Assembly: GCA_031316155.1 (NCBI GenBank)
Contig: JALDRB010000002.1
Span: 186,001 to 250,000, forward strand
DNA: 64,000 bases
From: Candidatus Scalindua sp.
GTDB lineage: Bacteria > Planctomycetota > Brocadiia > Brocadiales > Scalinduaceae
Direction of reading: 5' to 3'
Positions within the stretch are counted from its first letter, which is position 1. Every line of letters starts with the position of its first letter. The translations under genes were made by a program, and so were the position numbers. The notes under the pieces were generated by a model. The model was not told the DNA's origin, did no database searches, and saw nothing but the letters and a program-made list of their open reading frames with translations. Shown piece by piece: positions 37,126 through 48,400 of this stretch.

Positions 37126-38456
37126 AGTATAATTCTTCCTTCTGCATATTTGATACGACTCTGAACCGCTTTTCCGATAATGACCACCGTAAAGGCAAAG
37201 ACACCAATACGACCCATAAACATTAACACAATGATATTCAGTTTTCCGATATCGCTAAAAAGCGCACTGTAGCTGAGAATATCTCCATTCCCAGTTGAGA
37301 GTCCCACGGTACCAAACGCTGAGCATGCCTCAAAAAGTGTGCGTAAGAATGGTAACTGTTCAACTTCGCTTAAAATAATCGTAGAAACTACCACGTAAAT
37401 TGAAGCAATAAAAATGATAGTGTATGCTTTGTTGATTTGGTATGGTGAGATGGAGCGATGAAAAATATGGGCATTGGTATCGCCCCTAAGAGTGTACCAC
37501 ATTCCCAGAAGTGCCAAAGCGACTACAGTGATCTTAATTCCTCCTGCGGTTCCACCGGGCGCTCCACCTGTCATCATAAAAAATGTTCCAAAAAATAAAT
37601 TTGAATCGGTGAGTGTTGAGAAATCAATCGTATTAAATCCAGCAGTTCGATAATTGACAGAAGCAAACCATGCAGCCATGATTTTACGATACCACGGCAT
37701 CGATGCAAAGGCATGATTCCACTCCAAAGAGAGTAGGAGTAGAATGCCAAAGACAATGAGAAGCAGGGACATTCCTAAAACAATTTTAGTATGTGTTGAG
37801 ATGCGAACCACTTCTTTCTTGGAAAAATTATAAAGTTCTATCACCACCAAATAACCCAACCCTCCCAAAATAATAAGTAACGGAATAGTGAGATTGATAA
37901 TAACATCATCACGATAGTCCATCATATTATTGGCAAAGAGTGAAAAGCCTGCATTGTTGAAAGCAGAAATGGCGTGAAAAACACCAAACCATATGGCTTT
38001 TCCGATAGGCATATCCACCCAAAAACGAAGGGTTAAAATAACCATTCCGCCTACATCAATAATGGCAATAGAAGCAAAGACAATTCTTAAAAAATGTACT
38101 AAACCTTTCATGCCCGGATAGTTGAGTGATTCTTGCAGTACAAGACGGTCTCTATGATCTAATTTTTGGTGCCGTATGACTGTTAAAAATGTAACTGCCG
38201 TCATGTAGCCAAGGCCGCCAATTTGAATCAAAAGCATGATAATGATTTGTCCAAATAAGGTAAAGTCATGATGAGTGTCTTTGACAATGAGCCCCGTAAC
38301 ACACACTGCAGAGGTAGAGGTAAAAAAGGCATCAATCATGCGCAGCTCACCCTTGTGGGCAAAAGGAAGCAAAAGAAGAAAAGTTCCAATGCCAATTAAA
38401 ATTATGAAGCTCAATAAAATAAGCTTCATTTCACGAGTATGTAGCTTCGTAGTCAA
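37122..38456 (-). CDS. Trk/Ktr-type potassium transporter pore subunit
   Basis: A 444-residue membrane protein of the TrkH/KtrB family with four repeated M1-P-M2 units. Selectivity-filter regions are visible as TSTSAVCVTGL, HAISAFNNAGFSLF, NYRTAGFNTIDFS and AFGTVGLSTGNGD. GGAPGGTAGGIKIT is a conserved KtrB/TrkH motif. Overlaps the RCK gene. Codon choice and the relatively hydrophobic, low-repeat flanks look somewhat unlike neighbours, and the protein reminds me of campylobacterial versions, so transfer is possible. Confidence 0.9.
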   Translation of the reverse strand: MTTKLHTREMKLILLSFIILIGIGTFLLLLPFAHKGELRMIDAFFTSTSAVCVTGLIVKDTHHDFTLFGQIIIMLLIQIGGLGYMTAVTFLTVIRHQKLDHRDRLVLQESLNYPGMKGLVHFLRIVFASIAIIDVGGMVILTLRFWVDMPIGKAIWFGVFHAISAFNNAGFSLFANNMMDYRDDVIINLTIPLLIILGGLGYLVVIELYNFSKKEVVRISTHTKIVLGMSLLLIVFGILLLLSLEWNHAFASMPWYRKIMAAWFASVNYRTAGFNTIDFSTLTDSNLFFGTFFMMTGGAPGGTAGGIKITVVALALLGMWYTLRGDTNAHIFHRSISPYQINKAYTIIFIASIYVVVSTIILSEVEQLPFLRTLFEACSAFGTVGLSTGNGDILSYSALFSDIGKLNIIVLMFMGRIGVFAFTVVIIGKAVQSRIKYAEGRIIL

Positions 38457-38877
38457 TCCTTTAAAACAATATAATATTGTATATTTGCAGGACTTAAGAT
38501 AAGCTTTTCAGGCTCTCCCTGCAAGTCATAAAAGCAATCTAAAACTTTGAAAGCTTCAGATGATAGAAAATTGCTTTTTTGGAAGAAGTGAGAATAAAAT
38601 AACGACAAGTAAAAAATCAAGTATTTTCATAAAATGCCATATTAAAATTAGCTCAATTGTCAGGCTACCATATGATTTGGCTTTTTCTAATCATAGAATA
38701 TCGTTCGTATTTATCTAAGCTATAAACAATAATTTGTAAATAAGACATTTATAATTGTGATACAGTCTGAAAGTCATGCAGGTACCGTCACGGGCAGGCA
38801 ACCAAAGTGCCTACCCGCCTGATCAATCAGTTCGGGCAGGAAGTGTAAAATGTCTAAAGTGACTAAAGTTAATGGTT
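38457..38877. other. Gap with GC-rich palindromic words
   Basis: CGGGCAGGCAACC, CTACCCGCCTGATC and TTCGGGCAGG at 38791-38840 resemble the GC-rich family G/I words. No gene seen. Confidence 0.45.
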
Positions 38878-39837
38878 TTATGCAAATCCGTTGTGTGTTA
38901 ACCATCTTTCTGCATCGAGTGCAGACATGCAACCGGTGCCTGCAGCAGAAACTGCCTGCTTGTAATACGGGTCCATCACGTCTCCGGCCGCAAAAACGCC
39001 TTCAACACTTGTTGCTGTTCTCCATGGTTTTGGTGTGACGATAAACCCCTTATCATCCAATTTGACCTGACCGTTCAGAAAAGCCGTATTCGGGGTATGG
39101 CCGATTGCCACAAACAAACCTCCGCAGTTTAAGGTTGACTCTTCCTTTGTTTTCTTATCCAGAAGCTGAATACCCGTGATTGATTTGTCTCCTAATACAT
39201 CGGTGATGATCGAATTCCATTTGTATTCTATTTTTGGGTTAGCTTTGGCTCGGTCTTGCATAATGGGGCTTGCCCGGAGTGTGTCACGACGATGGATGAT
39301 AATCACTTTACTGGCAAATTTTGTGAGATATAAACTCTCTTCAATAGCTGAGTCACCTCCACCAACGACTGCCAGAACTTTGTCTCTGTATGCGGGAAGG
39401 GCGCCATCACATATTGCACATGCGCTTACACCTCCTCCGGATTGGGCAAGTCTCTGTTCATTTGGCAGATTAAGCCAGTTTGCCGTTGCGCCGGTTGCAA
39501 TGATAACAGTTGATGCCTTCACTTCGGTATCATCAGAGGATTTGAGAAGAAAAGGGTGTGAACTGAAATCTACGGAGGTAATATCTGCAGGATTAATTCG
39601 TGTATGGAACCTTTCTGCCTGTTTTCGAAAAAGAGACATAAGTTCTGTGCCCTGAACACCGGGAGGAAATCCGGGATAATTTTCCACTTCAGTAGTGTAC
39701 ATAAGTTGACCACCGGGTACCATGGCAGCCGAAGGCTCTCCCTCGAACACGAGAGGATTCAAATTTGCCCTGGCTGCATAAATTGCTGCTGTCCATCCTG
39801 CCGGTCCAGAACCTATAATTACTAATTTCTCTGTCAT
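38878..39837 (-). CDS. trxB: Thioredoxin-disulfide reductase
   Basis: A 319-residue FAD/NADPH enzyme that reduces thioredoxin. FAD loop [20 protein letters not shown] at the N-terminus, the redox CxxC in [10 protein letters not shown] (about residue 140), NADPH loop [20 protein letters not shown] and the C-terminal [20 protein letters not shown]. Length is normal. Single gene with its own gap on both sides. Thioredoxin itself is not in this window. Confidence 0.93.
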   Translation of the reverse strand: MTEKLVIIGSGPAGWTAAIYAARANLNPLVFEGEPSAAMVPGGQLMYTTEVENYPGFPPGVQGTELMSLFRKQAERFHTRINPADITSVDFSSHPFLLKSSDDTEVKASTVIIATGATANWLNLPNEQRLAQSGGGVSACAICDGALPAYRDKVLAVVGGGDSAIEESLYLTKFASKVIIIHRRDTLRASPIMQDRAKANPKIEYKWNSIITDVLGDKSITGIQLLDKKTKEESTLNCGGLFVAIGHTPNTAFLNGQVKLDDKGFIVTPKPWRTATSVEGVFAAGDVMDPYYKQAVSAAGTGCMSALDAERWLTHNGFA

Positions 39838-39949
39838 AATTTCTCTCCATAAAAGTATAGGTAATGTTATATTACTATAATCAAGTATTGAAAATCACGA
39901 GTCTTTTTAAGAAAAGAGTTTGTATACTCATCTCATAATGGTTTTCGGA

Positions 39950-39982
39950 CCTGCCTGTGCGTAAGGAACGCACGCAGACAGG
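39950..39982. repeat. Nested palindrome I, copy 2
   Basis: Identical in sequence to the copy at 28374-28406, inserted between TTTTCGGA and TAAAAT of repeat A. Confidence 0.8.
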
Positions 39983-40064
39983 TAAAATCTAAAAATTATT
40001 TTTCCCGAATAAAGTCCTCGGCGCCTTTTGTCCGGGGATACCTTTACCAAGATTTGGTTTCCAG

Positions 40065-40091
40065 CCTGCCTGTGCGATGCACACAGACAGG
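40065..40091. repeat. Nested palindrome I, copy 3 (shorter)
   Basis: CCTGCCTGTGCGATGCAC then ACAGACAGG, inserted between TTTCCAG and TAAAACTG of repeat A. Confidence 0.78.
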
Positions 40092-40320
40092 TAAAACTGA
40101 AAACCAAATCGGTTTTAGTATATGTTGCTGTTTTGCAATTTCTTTGTAAATATTACCATTCAGGATCATGAAAATCAATTATGGAATAAAGTATTGTGAG
40201 ATGTGTTGCTTTAGGCATGTATGCGACATGTATGTCATATGTATTTGACAAATTCTGGATGATTTGGCGACAATGGACAAAAATGGGATTCGCCAAGATG
40301 TCGTGAGTTCTTGACATAAT

Positions 40321-40399
<79 letters not shown>

Positions 40400-40618
40400 A
40401 AAATGCTTTTATTTCAACATACGATGTTATAAGACAGTTTTTTTCAGATTCAAAAGAGATAATTTTTTACAGATAAAAGGGGAGTTGATAAAAAGGAGAT
40501 TATTGTTAAAGAGGAGTGATTTCTAAAAATTAAGTCTTATCCGGCTGTTTTAGAAATGTGGCATAGTTACAAGATAACTCTTAACTATCATGTTACATGA
40601 AGGAAAACCCTTTACACG

Positions 40619-40786
40619 TTAGTCCTCAAGTTCACTTTCTTCTCGTAGATCTCTTTCTATCTCAAATTCTACCTCTTTTTTTGGTGTTAGGATTAATTTT
40701 TCATATCTCTCTTTGATTAAGGCCAGCCTTTGTACCTGACTGTTTTTATGATTTCTCTTTATTGATACCTTAAAATCAGAAATCAT
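40619..40786 (-). CDS. Small charged hypothetical protein (55 aa)
   Basis: ATG at 40786 with a good ribosome site (AGAGAGGTGAATC) and a 55-codon frame ending TAA. The product is very charged (FKVSIKRNHKNSQVQRLALI, then KKEVEFEIERDLREESELED), with basic N-terminal and acidic C-terminal halves. No family recognised. The ribosome site and composition make it likely to be expressed. Confidence 0.55.
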   Translation of the reverse strand: MISDFKVSIKRNHKNSQVQRLALIKERYEKLILTPKKEVEFEIERDLREESELED

Positions 40787-41105
40787 GATTCACCTCTCTT
40801 TTTTAAGCTTGTACAAAATAAGCCTTATAGAAAAGTAGGAGTTTAAGGTAAAAAACGTTTAGGTTAAAAGATTTACTTCCAGTCTACCATAACTGATTTT
40901 GCGTTGAATTATACCCTTCGGTGAAACAAAGTCAAGGTGATTGTTACATTTTCTTAATAAAATTTCGTTAATCTTGGTGTGTATTATAGAATTGATAACT
41001 GTATTGTGCGAGATCCATTAAAACCTTAAAGTGATGGGAAGAAATTATACAATTTCTTCTCGGATGACTCATTTAAAGCGAAATCTTACAGTTGTTACTA
41101 TTGAG
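40787..41105. other. Gap between 55-aa ORF and HU remnant
   Basis: No gene, hairpin or repeat family recognised here. Confidence 0.4.
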
Positions 41106-41407
41106 TTATTGTTGATCCGTTGTTTGTGCAGTGTTAACCTTTTCTTTCATGAGCTTTCCGACTTTAAAGACTACGACTTTTTTTGCCGGTACAAATGCTT
41201 CGTCTCCTGTTCGAGGATTCTTGCCTTCCTTGCTGCTCTTTGTTTGACTTCAAAAACGCCAAAATCCCTCAGCTCTATCCTGTTTCCATGAGACAATTCC
41301 TGGACAATTTTGTCTAAAAACATTTGAATCGTTTCCTTTACTAATAGTTGAGAGTTGTTGGTTTTTTACTATCTTTTCACACAAGTCTCTTTTGTCGTAG
41401 TTTGCAT
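41106..41407 (-). pseudogene. HU/IHF-type DNA-binding protein, frameshifted
   Basis: Conceptually joining three frames gives a complete HU/IHF protein of about 100 residues: KRDLCEKIVKNQQLSTISK, TIQMFLDKIVQELSHGNRIE, LRDFGVFEVKQRAARK, then GKNPRTGDEAFVPAKKVVVF and KVGKLMKEK. The breaks fall at ACAAAAG (one A short), AAAGGAAACG, and AGGAAGGC (one A short). The ATG at 41407 has a strong AAGGAGAT site. HU proteins bend DNA. All three indels lie in A runs, so sequencing error is possible. Confidence 0.75.
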
Positions 41408-41628
41408 TAATTATCTCCTTCTTCTATTTATTAAAATAATTTCAAACTATTTTATATCTTCGGCACATGCTATCAAGTATAAGTCCTTATGTCAATGTGA
41501 TTTTCTGGTATTTTTTAGACATTTTTGATAAGCATAAGAGGAAAAGTTGGACTGTCATCTTCTGTTGAATTGTGTGAGAATGAGTTTGGTTTTTTTGTCT
41601 GGATATTTTTAAAGTTGCTCTTGCCGGC

Positions 41629-41727
41629 ACTCTCTAAGGCGGCAATTTCTTGATTTCTTTGACTTGGAATCGCTGCCTTAGAGAGTGAATATTTTACCAA
41701 ACGTTGGTGTGGTAAAGAAAAACATCT
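41629..41727. repeat. Repeat F, copy 1
   Basis: CTCTCTAAGGCGGC at 41630-41643 pairs with GCTGCCTTAGAGAG at 41672-41685. The stem encloses TTTCTTGATTTC. Related to 60886-60985 and 60781-60834. Confidence 0.7.
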
Positions 41728-41949
41728 AATAACAAAACGAATGAATTAAAACTAATAAAGCAGGCTTTGCTTTGTGTATAACTTATGTATGCTTGGTGCG
41801 TATTCTTATCGTGGTATGGTTTACCAGTCTCCGTCCTCACGCCTGAATGAAGAAGTCTGGCCCTTCCACGTTAGAACCAAAAAATAAATAAATCTCATAT
41901 GTGTTCCTGATCAGCCAGGTTGGTAAAAGGAAAGGAGGTAACTCATATG

Positions 41950-42068
41950 AGGAATTTCAATATTATCTTATTTTTTGCGCTGAAGGCGCAAGTTCAAAAG
42001 ACCGTAAAAACTGCCATAAAAGGCAGTTTTAGGAATTTTGGAAAAGTTGGCCAGGAGGGCCTAACTTG
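41950..42068 (+). repeat. Repeat B, copy 5
   Basis: Three-hairpin form with loop ATAAAA in the second stem and AAGTTGGCC-AGGA-GGGCC in the third. It ends 61 bp from the phosphodiesterase stop. Confidence 0.85.
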
Positions 42069-42128
42069 AAAAGTCTATTGTTTGATTGTTCGATCGGGTG
42101 TTATAGAGCGAAACATGTTTATCGCCTG

Positions 42129-43517
42129 CTACTGAATAACAGTTCCTTCCATATACCAGGGGATTTCTACCTGCATGTGATGTAATACCGTTGGTGTTAT
42201 ATCCATTATGTGCAAGCCATTCCTCACTTCAGCATGATACTGGTTATTACTCTGCATCACAAAAATTCCATACTGGGAATGGTTTGCAGAATCCTGACCG
42301 GTATCGTTTTTATCTATCCACATGGTGTTATGGCCGACACTTCCTACAGACCTCCAGGCCAGGTCTCCATAATATACAAGCAAATCCGGAGGTATATTCC
42401 TGCACTCAGAGTAGATCTCGTCTGGTTTGAAAACCTTTGTATTGATTTTTTTCCCATGTTCATCTCTCAGGTCTTCGAGTTTAAACTTCAACTCGTTTCT
42501 CATGATTTCATACTGTTGAAGCGGAATTGTCCCTCTCGGTTCGCGACCTTTCACGTTAAAGAATAGACGTCCGTAGTAACCTCCTTCACCCCATACCGTT
42601 GTTTTATCCCAGTCAATGAGATACTTACTGATTTGAGTTATTTTGTCAGGATAATGTGTTAGCTTCAAATATCCGTTGTTTAGTAACCATTCGTTTATGC
42701 AGATACCTCCTTCCATCATTTTTGCTCCGTGATCGGAGACGAGTAAGACGATTGTATCATCATCTAACAGTTCCAGTGTCTTGCCTATCTCATCATCTAC
42801 ATATTGGTAATAATCGAATATCACGTTTTCATATTTATTGCCCGGTGAATATGATCGATGTCTCTGATCAAAAAATTCCCAGAAGGCATGTTGTATTCTA
42901 TCCGTTCCCATTTCTACCATCATAAAGAAGTCCCAATCCTCTTTCTGGAGAAAATGTCTTGCGAGTTTAAATCTTTTTCTTGTCATTTCATAAATCGTAT
43001 GTAAAACCTGCTCTTTTTCTTCATTTCTGAAATCTTTAATATCCAGGATATAACCGTCAGAGACCCTTTCCACCTCATGTCTTAATCCGTCAGGATAGGT
43101 AAACTGACAGTTTTTGTTTGGTGTAAGAAAACAGCTTACCATTAATCCGTTCTGAACAGGTTTAAGAGGGTAGGTTAGCGGGACGCCAATGATGATGGAC
43201 TTTTTGCCATGTCTTGAAAGTATGTTCCAGATGGTCTCTTCCTCAACAGAGTTTGAATCCGCAAAGCTTAAACCCTCATAATCATAATGACGTCTGTTCC
43301 TGAAACCATAGATACCCAGCTTGCCCGGATTAACACTTGTGACCATTGTTGCCCAGGCGGGACAGGTAATGGCCGGTATCGTGCTCTCCAGTTTACCATA
43401 TATTCCGTTTGAAATGAGGTGTTTGATGTTTGGGAGGGAATCAAGCCACCTGTCAAAAACCAGTTCGGGTGGAGCCGAATCCAAACCGATTATGGCTACC
43501 TTTCGATTCTTTAAAGT
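42129..43517 (-). CDS. Alkaline-phosphatase-superfamily phosphodiesterase/nucleotide pyrophosphatase-like
   Basis: About 462 residues from the ATG at 43517 (MTLKNRKVAIIGLDSAPPEL); the frame is open to 43559. Metal and nucleophile motifs of the family are visible: VAIIGLDSAP near the N-terminus, the Thr nucleophile region STIPAITCPAWATMVTSVNP, VEMGTDRIQHAFWE with an Asp/His pair, and LLVSDHGAKMMEGG, with a C-terminal SVGSVGHNTM and HIMDITPTVLHHM. These enzymes hydrolyse phosphodiesters or phosphonate-type substrates. Substrate unknown; no export signal. Confidence 0.85.
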   Translation of the reverse strand, partial: TLKNRKVAIIGLDSAPPELVFDRWLDSLPNIKHLISNGIYGKLESTIPAITCPAWATMVTSVNPGKLGIYGFRNRRHYDYEGLSFADSNSVEEETIWNILSRHGKKSIIIGVPLTYPLKPVQNGLMVSCFLTPNKNCQFTYPDGLRHEVERVSDGYILDIKDFRNEEKEQVLHTIYEMTRKRFKLARHFLQKEDWDFFMMVEMGTDRIQHAFWEFFDQRHRSYSPGNKYENVIFDYYQYVDDEIGKTLELLDDDTIVLLVSDHGAKMMEGGICINEWLLNNGYLKLTHYPDKITQISKYLIDWDKTTVWGEGGYYGRLFFNVKGREPRGTIPLQQYEIMRNELKFKLEDLRDEHGKKINTKVFKPDEIYSECRNIPPDLLVYYGDLAWRSVGSVGHNTMWIDKNDTGQDSANHSQYGIFVMQSNNQYHAEVRNGLHIMDITPTVLHHMQVEIPWYMEGTVIQ

Positions 43518-43559
43518 CATAATAAAAAATATCCCATAATAGTGTTTCACAACAGCCAT

Positions 43560-43984
43560 TAAGAATACTATTTGTCAGAATAATCTTGCTCTTCCAAACC
43601 TGGACGAGCCGGAAAAGGATTTCAGATTAACGAATTACGATTTGCGATTTGTTTTTTACGTCTTTCATTTTATGAGTTGAATTCAGAATAGTATATTACT
43701 ATGACTCAAGTAATTACTTACCTCTTAAAGTTGATTGTATAAGAATTTCCATTTTAACCATATTGACAATAGCATGTTATGTTAAAAGTTTTCTAGCAAT
43801 AACTGTTGATAAGTTGGCAGGAAATTCAATAATTGTTAAAGAGGGCTTAAAAATCATTTTATATGTGCGTTAGCACATACCCAAAATGGCGTTAAGCAAC
43901 GACATGGATGTCGTTGTAGCAATTTAGAAAGAATTGCACAGGATGCGTTAACTCGATAAAAGAGCTTGGTTTAATTGAAAATGT
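43560..43984. other. Gap with partial repeat C and repeat D
   Basis: 43599-43665 has a degenerate repeat C (CCTGGACGAGCCGG, then AATTACGATTTGCG). 43861-43957 is repeat D copy 2. No gene. Confidence 0.5.
43861..43957 (+). repeat. Repeat D, copy 2
   Basis: ATGTGCGTTAGCACAT hairpin, CAACGACATGGATGTCGTTG hairpin, then TTGCACAGGATGCG and ACTCGAT. Reverse copy at 10151; head and tail reused at 54942-55224. Confidence 0.7.
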
Positions 43985-45064
43985 TTACACCTGTTCCAAT
44001 GTTTGCAAATCATATTCAAGATTCCCTAAACCAATTTTATGTGCATGTTCCAGTTGGACAGTGTAATCGATCTTTGGCCATATGGATCTGAAATAATCCC
44101 TGCCTGTGTGGAGGTTTACCATGTCAATGGTTGCCTTTTCCACTGCAACAGGATCTTTGGAGACCAAGATGCCTATGTCGGGGATGTCGGGTTTATACGG
44201 TTTGTCCATACAGTCACAATGAATGGTTATATGGGTGAGGAAATTAAAGAATGCAACCTTGCCTTTTTTTTCTTTTAAAATGGCCAGGCTGTATTCTGCA
44301 ACCTTTTTCTGCAAATTTATTGTATCTTCATCCCATGCAATCTTGACGGCATCGAACTGGCAGACAGCGAGACACTCGCCACAGCCAATACATTTTTCCG
44401 GATCAATGATGGCGGTTTCCTTTCCCATTGTGATTGCATTTGCAGGGCACCAAACCTTGCAGACATTGCATAGGTTACATTTTTTTTTGATTATTTGAGG
44501 GAGTACACCGGAATGCTGAGCGAGTTTACCGCCTCTTGAGGAGAGTCCCATTCCGATATTTTTAAAGGTAGCCCCCATTCCCGTGGCAAGATGCCCGGTA
44601 ACGTGAGCAACTGATATAAGGGAATTCGAAGCCTTTGCTACTCCTGCAATATAAGCATTCTCGCATAATTCCTGATTAATCCTGACAATACAGTCATGTT
44701 CCCCGAAAAGCCCGTCTCCTATAATAACGGGAGCACCGGTATTTTCAATGGTAAAACCATGTTCATGGGCATGCATTAAATGGTCTATTGCATTTGAGCG
44801 CTTACCCACATACAAGGTATTTGTCTCGAAGAGAAAAGGTTTCCCGCCGCTTACCTTTACCTTGTCAACAACTGCTTTTATTAATGGCGGTCTGATGTAG
44901 CCAATATTCCCTTTTTCTCCAAAACTGGTCTTAATGCCAACCATATCACCCCTGTTGATGGTACTTTTGATTTCCGCTGAATCAAAAAGCAGTTTTATCT
45001 TTTGAGCTATTGAAGAAAGCGGTTCACCGTCATGAGTTTTGATAAAAAAGACCTTACTTTTCAT
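43985..45064 (-). CDS. DUF362 domain protein with two [4Fe-4S] ferredoxin motifs
   Basis: A 359-residue protein. Residues 1 to about 190 form a DUF362 domain (VGIKTSFGEKGNIGYIRPPL; VAHVTGHLATGMGATFKNIG). A bacterial ferredoxin insert follows with CNLCNVCKVWCPANAI and CIGCGECLAVCQFDA, each with the C-x2-C-x2-C-x3-C ligands of a [4Fe-4S] cluster. Role unproven; DUF362 ferredoxins are common in anaerobes and are thought to take part in electron transfer. Cytoplasmic. Confidence 0.87.
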   Translation of the reverse strand: MKSKVFFIKTHDGEPLSSIAQKIKLLFDSAEIKSTINRGDMVGIKTSFGEKGNIGYIRPPLIKAVVDKVKVSGGKPFLFETNTLYVGKRSNAIDHLMHAHEHGFTIENTGAPVIIGDGLFGEHDCIVRINQELCENAYIAGVAKASNSLISVAHVTGHLATGMGATFKNIGMGLSSRGGKLAQHSGVLPQIIKKKCNLCNVCKVWCPANAITMGKETAIIDPEKCIGCGECLAVCQFDAVKIAWDEDTINLQKKVAEYSLAILKEKKGKVAFFNFLTHITIHCDCMDKPYKPDIPDIGILVSKDPVAVEKATIDMVNLHTGRDYFRSIWPKIDYTVQLEHAHKIGLGNLEYDLQTLEQV

Positions 45065-45392
45065 GTGGGTTTTATTTTTCGTGAACAGGAAAAATTGTTT
45101 GGTTCTCTTAAGAGAAAATTATAACAACGTCTGATATGTTTGTTAAGTAAGCTCGTAAGGGAAACGGCTCTTTTTTGTGAAAAATACCGGAGAGCGTTTT
45201 CTCCCGGATTTGGCTTTCATTCTTCTGAATATATTCGTTATTATCCCTTCCCCATTTACATGAATGTAGTTTGTGGCAGGTAGATAATTCTTGCCCGGAT
45301 ATCAGTGGACAAGTATAATTATTATCGTTGTAGACTAAATTGTAGCATCTGTCATAAAATCACCTACACGTAAACAGCAATCCGTTTTTCTT
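45065..45392. other. Gap upstream of mfd
   Basis: AT-rich, with no recognised gene or repeat family apart from a few short inverted words. Confidence 0.35.
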
Positions 45393-45468
45393 ATGAAAAG
45401 TTGTTTCAGTTAATCAGGAAAAACCCGAAATACCAGCACATAGTGAATGACATGCTGGCAGGAAAAGA

Positions 45469-48400
45469 GTGTTACATTCAAGGATTATGGGGATCGTCTC
45501 CGGCTTTTTCATTTCAAGCCTTGCCCATAATATAACGACTGTAAACAATAGAGGAATACTCTTCGTAACGCCAAAAATAGAAGAAGCCGAAGAGGCTTAC
45601 GAGGATTTTAATATTTTTTTCCCCGGCGAGGTTTTCTACTTTCCTGTTGTTGATGAGATACTTTCCCAGGAGTCTCATTATGATTATGAGACAAAAGTAC
45701 GGCAGTTAAGCATCTTGTTCAAGATGCTGAAAAACAAGGGAAGACACGCAAGCGTAAACCAAATTATCGTAACACCAATTCAAGCTTTGCTGCAGAAGGT
45801 TCCTTTGCCACAGGAAATTGAAGGAAACGTCCTTCCTATCAGGACCGGGCAGGAACTTGAACCGGAATATCTTCAAAACTGGCTTGTGAAAGGCGGTTTT
45901 GAACGGACACGAATGGTTGAATTGCCGGGTGAATTCAGCCTCAGGGGAGGGATCCTGGATATTTTCCCTCATACTTCAGAAAAACCCTATCGCATTGAAT
46001 TTTTTGGAGATGAAGTCGAATCAATCCGTACGTTTTATCCGGAGACACAGTTAACTGAAAAAACGGTGAGTGAATGTGAACTCCTTGGAGTACAAATAGA
46101 CGCCGGGAATACCCCTGCCTGCCAGAGCCCGGTTTCTCCGGGAGGGGAGGGAATCGGTAATTCAGCCAACGACATGAAATGTGAGGTGTTCCAGCCAGAT
46201 GGTGGACTTGCATCTCTCTTTGATTATTTCCCGGAGAATTCCTGGATTGTCTTTAAGGAGTTTAAAGATATTGAAAACAGGATTAATACGATTGACGCGA
46301 TTGTGAAATCTCAAACGAATACAATTAGCCTTGATCGCATTATTGAATCGTGCGTTGGAATGACGAAGGTGTTTGTTTCCCGTTTACCATTGAAAGAAGA
46401 AGCTCTTCATTCATTCAGCGTAAAGGAACCAGACCATTTTGATAAAGACGTTAACGTTTCGATGAAAAAGATAAAAGAAATTAGTCTTGCTCATAAGTAT
46501 ACCCTGATCTTTTGCGGTAATGAGGCAGAGAAACAACGGTTATGTGACCTCTTATCAGGATCTGACTCATCCAGCGAATCATCTGAACCAGCATTACTTG
46601 GCGGACAGAAAGCAAACGGGAAATTTTTATCTTCTGATCATATTGAATTCCGCATTGGGAATCTGAACCGCGGATTTATTTTTGAGGATACTTCTCTGGC
46701 GTTTCTCACCCACCATGAGATATTCAGCCGTTACCAGTTGAGAAGAGATCCGAAGAAAGTAATTCGTACGAGGGCTATTGATTCATTCCTCGAATTGGAG
46801 GAGGGTGATTATGTAGTACATGCTGGTCATGGTGTAGGAAAGTTTCTGGGGATGCAAATGCTCCATGATGACGGTGATTATGAAAGAAAAGGTGAATTTC
46901 TCGTGCTTGAATTTGATGAAGGTGCAAAGGTATATGTTCCGGTGACAAAGATTGAACTGGTGCAGAAATACATAAGTGGTTTTGACCATATACCAAAATT
47001 AAGCAAGTTGGGGAAACAAACATGGAAAAGAAAGAAGGAATTAGCCGAGGTGGCTGTTCAGGATGTTGCAAGTGATCTGCTCTCGCTGCATGCAATCAGG
47101 GATGCGAAACAGGGTATTGCGTATCCGGAAGATACCGAATGGCAGAGAAAATTCGAATCAGAATTTGTTTTCCAGGAGACTGAAGATCAATTACAGGTTC
47201 TGGATGAGATTAAAAATGATATGAAATCATCAAAGCCTATGGACAGGCTCATTTGTGGTGATGTGGGATATGGAAAAACTGAAATAGCAATCAGGGCAGC
47301 GTTCAAAGCAGTTATGTATGGGAAACAGGTTGCCGTACTCGTACCGACAACCCTGCTGGCTCAGCAGCATTATCGGACTTTTTCTGAAAGGATGGCGGAT
47401 TATCCTGTTCATATTGATATGTTATGCAGATTTAAAACCCGTAAAGAGCAGAAAGGGATAGTCGAAGATCTGGAAAAAGGAAGGTTGGATATTGTTATCG
47501 GGACACACAGGTTAATACAGAAAGATGTGATCTTCAAGGATTTAGGGTTAGTGATCATTGACGAAGAGCAGAGGTTTGGAGTTGAACATAAGGAAAGATT
47601 AAAGAGATTTCGACAAACGGTTGACGTCCTTACCTTAACGGCAACACCAATTCCACGTACCCTGCACATGTCTCTTTTGGGAGCAAGAGACATATCCTCT
47701 TTGAATACACCTCCTCAGACAAGACAATCTATCCAGACGTATTTACTTCGTTTTGATCCAACCACAATCAGGAAAGCAATAATTCGTGAATTAAATCGTG
47801 ACGGGCAAGTTTATTTTGTTCACAATCGTGTAAAAGATATCCATAGAGTAGCTGATCTGATCAGAAAGATTATACCTGATTCCAGAATTTCTGTAGCACA
47901 TGGCCAGATGCCTGAAAGGTCGCTGGAAAAGATTATGGTTGAATTTGTTAACGGTAAATCGGACATTCTCGTATCCACAACCATAATAGAATCGGGTCTC
48001 GACATCCCGAATGTAAATACTATATTTATTAATAATGCTGACAACTTTGGGCTATCTGACTTGCACCAGCTGCGTGGCAGAGTGGGGAGGTATAAACATC
48101 GTGCTTATACATATCTTTTGTTACCGAAAAACAGACCGATTACTCCGGAGGCAGAAAAGAGATTAAAGGCTCTTATAGATTTTTCTGAACTGGGAGCAGG
48201 CTTTAAGATTGCCATGCGAGATCTTGAGATCCGTGGCGCAGGGAATATCATTGGTGTTCAACAGCACGGGCATATAGAAGCGGTTGGTTATGAAATGTTC
48301 TGCAGACTGCTTGAAATTGCCATTCGGAAGGCGAAGAATGAATCTGTTTCAGTTTGTCCTGAAGTGCACATAAACTTGCATCTGGAATCATATTTACCAG

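Larger units (their letters stand above)
39923..40122 (-). repeat. Repeat A, copy 8 (reverse, two nested I palindromes)
   Basis: Longest A copy. It contains I palindromes at 39950-39982 and 40065-40091, the long-centre piece AAGTCCTCGGCGCC, and standard ends. Confidence 0.85.
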
